Source: Candidatus Aminicenantota bacterium
GTDB taxonomy: Bacteria; Acidobacteriota; Aminicenantia; Aminicenantales; UBA8522
DNA: 7,070 nucleotides
Reading direction: 5' to 3'
NCBI GenBank assembly: GCA_003524335.1
Contig: DQHV01000104.1
Coordinates: 3,984 to 11,053, forward strand
Position numbers and translations under genes: made by a program
Shown: positions 5,384-7,070 of the stretch, in pieces
Layout of the letters: each line of letters starts with the position of its first letter
How positions within the stretch are numbered: the stretch's first letter is position 1
The notes under the pieces: generated by a model
What the model saw: the letters and a program-made list of their open reading frames with translations, nothing else
Database searches by the model: none
What the model was told of the DNA's origin: nothing

Positions 5384-6577
5384 TTATGGGGAAGAGCGGG
5401 AATGGGCTTGGATGAAGGCGGCATATTCCCGCGCGCATTTATCCAAATGGCATTCTTTTTGAACAAATTCGGCGGCCTCCCTTCCGATCGACTGACGAAA
5501 GTCCCGGTCTTCGATGAGGGCCGCCAAAACACGTCTGACCATAGCTCGTTCGTCAATATCCGGATCTATCTTCAGGACAGAATAGTCCGGAAATTCCATG
5601 TAGGACCCACAATTCGTGACTAATGTTGCCTTTCCGTATGTCATCTGCCTTAGAAGAGAGGCTGAACTCTCGCCCATTGTCGGGTAGCGGAGGTTGATAC
5701 AAAGGTCGGAGGCGGCGATCAAACTGTCCATCTTTTCGGGGGAGAGATAGCCCTGAACCTGGATACGCGACCGGGCATCCTCGAGGCCGTTTTTCAAGAG
5801 CCCTCCCCTGTCTTCTCCGGCAATCATATAGACGACTCGAGGATCATTCAATTCCTCGATAGCCGAGACAATCAGGTCATATCTCTTGTTCTTGTTCACG
5901 AATCCGCAGGACGAAATGAGAATGTGCTCGTTCCCGACACCCCATTCGCTCCTCGCGACCTCCCGGACAAAGCTTCTGAGATGGGGCGCATATTGGTTGA
6001 TTTTCCCGACCGGCTTCGTCGCCTTCTCCTGAATCCGCTTTTTGACAAAGTCAGAATGGACGATGACGGCCGTGGCCAGCTCGAGGATCTCCTCGTTGAG
6101 CGGAAACTCCAGAGCCTCCTCGGTTTCCCAAACCGGAATTGTGATTCGCTCGGCGACGGTTTGGGCGATCTGCCGGCCTTTTTCCCCATAGTATTTGGCC
6201 TCCAGGCCCTCGTACTCCCCATAGTGTCCTTCGACTTCGTACCGCCTGGCGTAGAATCCCTGAAGTACGAAGTCGTGAAGGACCACTATGCCGGGAAACT
6301 TTTTCAACGCATCATAGACGAAATGGTGGGCCGGATAGTAATTCCCCATGTGATAGACAATCGCCTCATAGTTCGAGGGCTCGAAGGAGGCCGGATCAAA
6401 CGGAAACAGCTGGAAATCCGAACGGAGAAGCGGGTTCGTTGGCCCATATCGCGGGTCAAAATAGAGGTCGATCTCAAAGTGCTTTTGAAGCGAGGGGAGC
6501 ATCAATTCTGTGTAGTCTGATATTCCCGATCGGATGGGATGGAGGGGACTGAATACGGCAATCTTCATCGGGTTCAT
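5384..6577 (-). CDS. Glycosyltransferase, GT-B fold, GT4-like
   Basis: This 397-residue protein has standard length for a single-domain-pair GT4 enzyme. M-K-I-A-V-F-S-P-L-H-P-I-R-S-G-I-S-D-Y (residues 4-22) is the first strand and glycine loop of the acceptor domain. M-G-N-Y-Y-P-A-H-H-F (77-86) and V-V-L-H-D-F (98-103) are further N-domain landmarks. The donor domain starts near residue 218, with G-F-V-N-K-N-K-R-Y-D (225-234) and the R-Y-P-T-M-G-E-S-S-A-S-L-L-R segment (297-310). In this segment the first glutamate (E303) is kept but the position eight residues on is Q311 rather than E, as in a known subgroup with a P-T-x-G-E-x-S pattern. It should transfer a sugar in surface glycan synthesis in the cytoplasm. 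The ATG at 6577 overlaps the upstream stop as ATGA, strong evidence for coupling; an ATG at 6568 is an alternative with GGATGA before it. Confidence 0.92.
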   Translation of the reverse strand: MNPMKIAVFSPLHPIRSGISDYTELMLPSLQKHFEIDLYFDPRYGPTNPLLRSDFQLFPFDPASFEPSNYEAIVYHMGNYYPAHHFVYDALKKFPGIVVLHDFVLQGFYARRYEVEGHYGEYEGLEAKYYGEKGRQIAQTVAERITIPVWETEEALEFPLNEEILELATAVIVHSDFVKKRIQEKATKPVGKINQYAPHLRSFVREVARSEWGVGNEHILISSCGFVNKNKRYDLIVSAIEELNDPRVVYMIAGEDRGGLLKNGLEDARSRIQVQGYLSPEKMDSLIAASDLCINLRYPTMGESSASLLRQMTYGKATLVTNCGSYMEFPDYSVLKIDPDIDERAMVRRVLAALIEDRDFRQSIGREAAEFVQKECHLDKCAREYAAFIQAHSRSSP

Positions 6578-7070
6578 CCGTTTAGCAGCGTCTCAATGGC
6601 GAAATCCCAACTGATGTCTTTGACCTTCTCATATCCCGCTTTCCCGAATTCCCGGCTTTTTGGGGTGTCGAAAAAAAGCTCCTCGGATTTCCGGGCGAGC
6701 TCCTTGACATCCAATGAATGGACGACCATTCCGTTCCGGCCGTCTTCGACGAATTCCAAGGGGCCTCCGGAGTCAAAACTCGTCAGGACGGGCTTCTGGG
6801 ACAGGAAGGCCTCCAGAGAGATGTAACCATAATCCTCGTCGAGGGGAGCGAAAAAGACAAAGGCGCAGTGGGCATACAGATCAAGGAGTTGGTCATCTGA
6901 AACGTATCCTAAAAATTCTATCCGATCGGCTACCCCTTCCTGCCGGGCCAGCTCCATCAGGGCCTCGGCTTCGGGCCCCGTCCCGGCGATTTTGCACTGC
7001 AGATGCCGGTCCGCATGGGCCAAACACTTGACCAGGAGGTCCACTCTTTTCAAACGGTCCAAACGGCCAA
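6574..7070 (-). CDS. Glycosyltransferase GT4 family, C-terminal part (cut by window edge)
   Basis: The reading frame stays open to the right edge, so only about 165 residues of the donor-binding half are visible and the true start lies outside the window. The apparent TTG at 7062 is an internal codon: it sits inside G-R-L-D-R-L-K-R-V-D, the conserved strand and loop that opens the donor domain in GT4 enzymes. Counting from that codon as 1, I-A-G-T-G-P (25-30) is the next conserved turn. E76-D-Y-G-Y-I-S-L-E84 is a complete E-x7-E motif, and S-G-G-P-L-E-F-V-E-D-G-R-N-G (98-111) is the usual loop after it. The motifs are intact, pointing to an active retaining transferase. The gene ends in ATGA overlapping the next glycosyltransferase and appears to be an upstream member of the same operon. 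The sugar specificity is unknown. Confidence 0.9.
   Translation of the reverse strand, partial: GRLDRLKRVDLLVKCLAHADRHLQCKIAGTGPEAEALMELARQEGVADRIEFLGYVSDDQLLDLYAHCAFVFFAPLDEDYGYISLEAFLSQKPVLTSFDSGGPLEFVEDGRNGMVVHSLDVKELARKSEELFFDTPKSREFGKAGYEKVKDISWDFAIETLLNG

Noticed and set aside
5352..5438. Longer N-terminus of the helical protein from 5438
   Set aside because: It would overlap the upstream glycosyltransferase by 55 bases, and a strong GGAGAGGA site points to the ATG at 5351.
5924..6520. A 198-codon open frame on the plus strand
   Set aside because: It is antisense to the middle glycosyltransferase with no domain and no convincing ribosome site.
1..7070. CRISPR arrays, tRNA or rRNA genes, insertion sequences, phage genes
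   Set aside because: No regularly spaced repeats, cloverleaf candidates, transposase motifs or phage-like proteins were seen on either strand.

Overview
The window reads as ordinary bacterial chromosome with moderately high GC (mid-50s percent by eye). Signal peptides and Shine-Dalgarno-type ribosome sites look Gram-negative, and the coding density is high. A secreted serine hydrolase of the beta-lactamase/DUF3471 type next to a glycosyltransferase operon of GT4 enzymes and a helical companion protein would suit Candidatus Aminicenantes, Acidobacteriota or a similar environmental phylum. That assignment is an impression from gene style only; the window has no rRNA or other marker gene.

Left part, plus strand (1-2190): a well-spaced sigma-70-like promoter (TTGATA, 17 bases, TATTAT) stands just upstream of a small possible secreted protein with a TTG start and a strong GGAGG site. 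It is followed by a 607-residue exported serine hydrolase with S-x-x-K, Y-x-N and H-G-G motifs and a two-part C-terminal region.

Middle (2191-3478): a short convergent intergenic region rich in inverted repeats separates the hydrolase from minus-strand genes. These are a small ECF-like sigma factor (2745-3323) and, directly downstream, a thioredoxin-fold protein whose active site is C-P-F-S, so the resolving cysteine is missing. No anti-sigma gene is visible. The 155 bases between the sigma start and the next operon hold no clear promoter or terminator.

Right part, minus strand (3479-7070): a tightly packed operon read from right to left. It contains the C-terminal part of a GT4 glycosyltransferase cut by the window edge, a second GT4 enzyme overlapping it by ATGA, a 147-residue helical protein of unknown role, and a third GT4-like enzyme with a 90-residue helical N-terminal extension. 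Together they probably add successive sugars to a surface polysaccharide or glycolipid. The sugar substrates cannot be read from the sequence.

No tRNA, rRNA, CRISPR array, insertion sequence or phage gene was seen. I found no convincing new system. The points most worth a second look are the sigma/monothiol-thioredoxin pair, the helical glycosyltransferase partner protein and the small secreted ORF behind a strong promoter.
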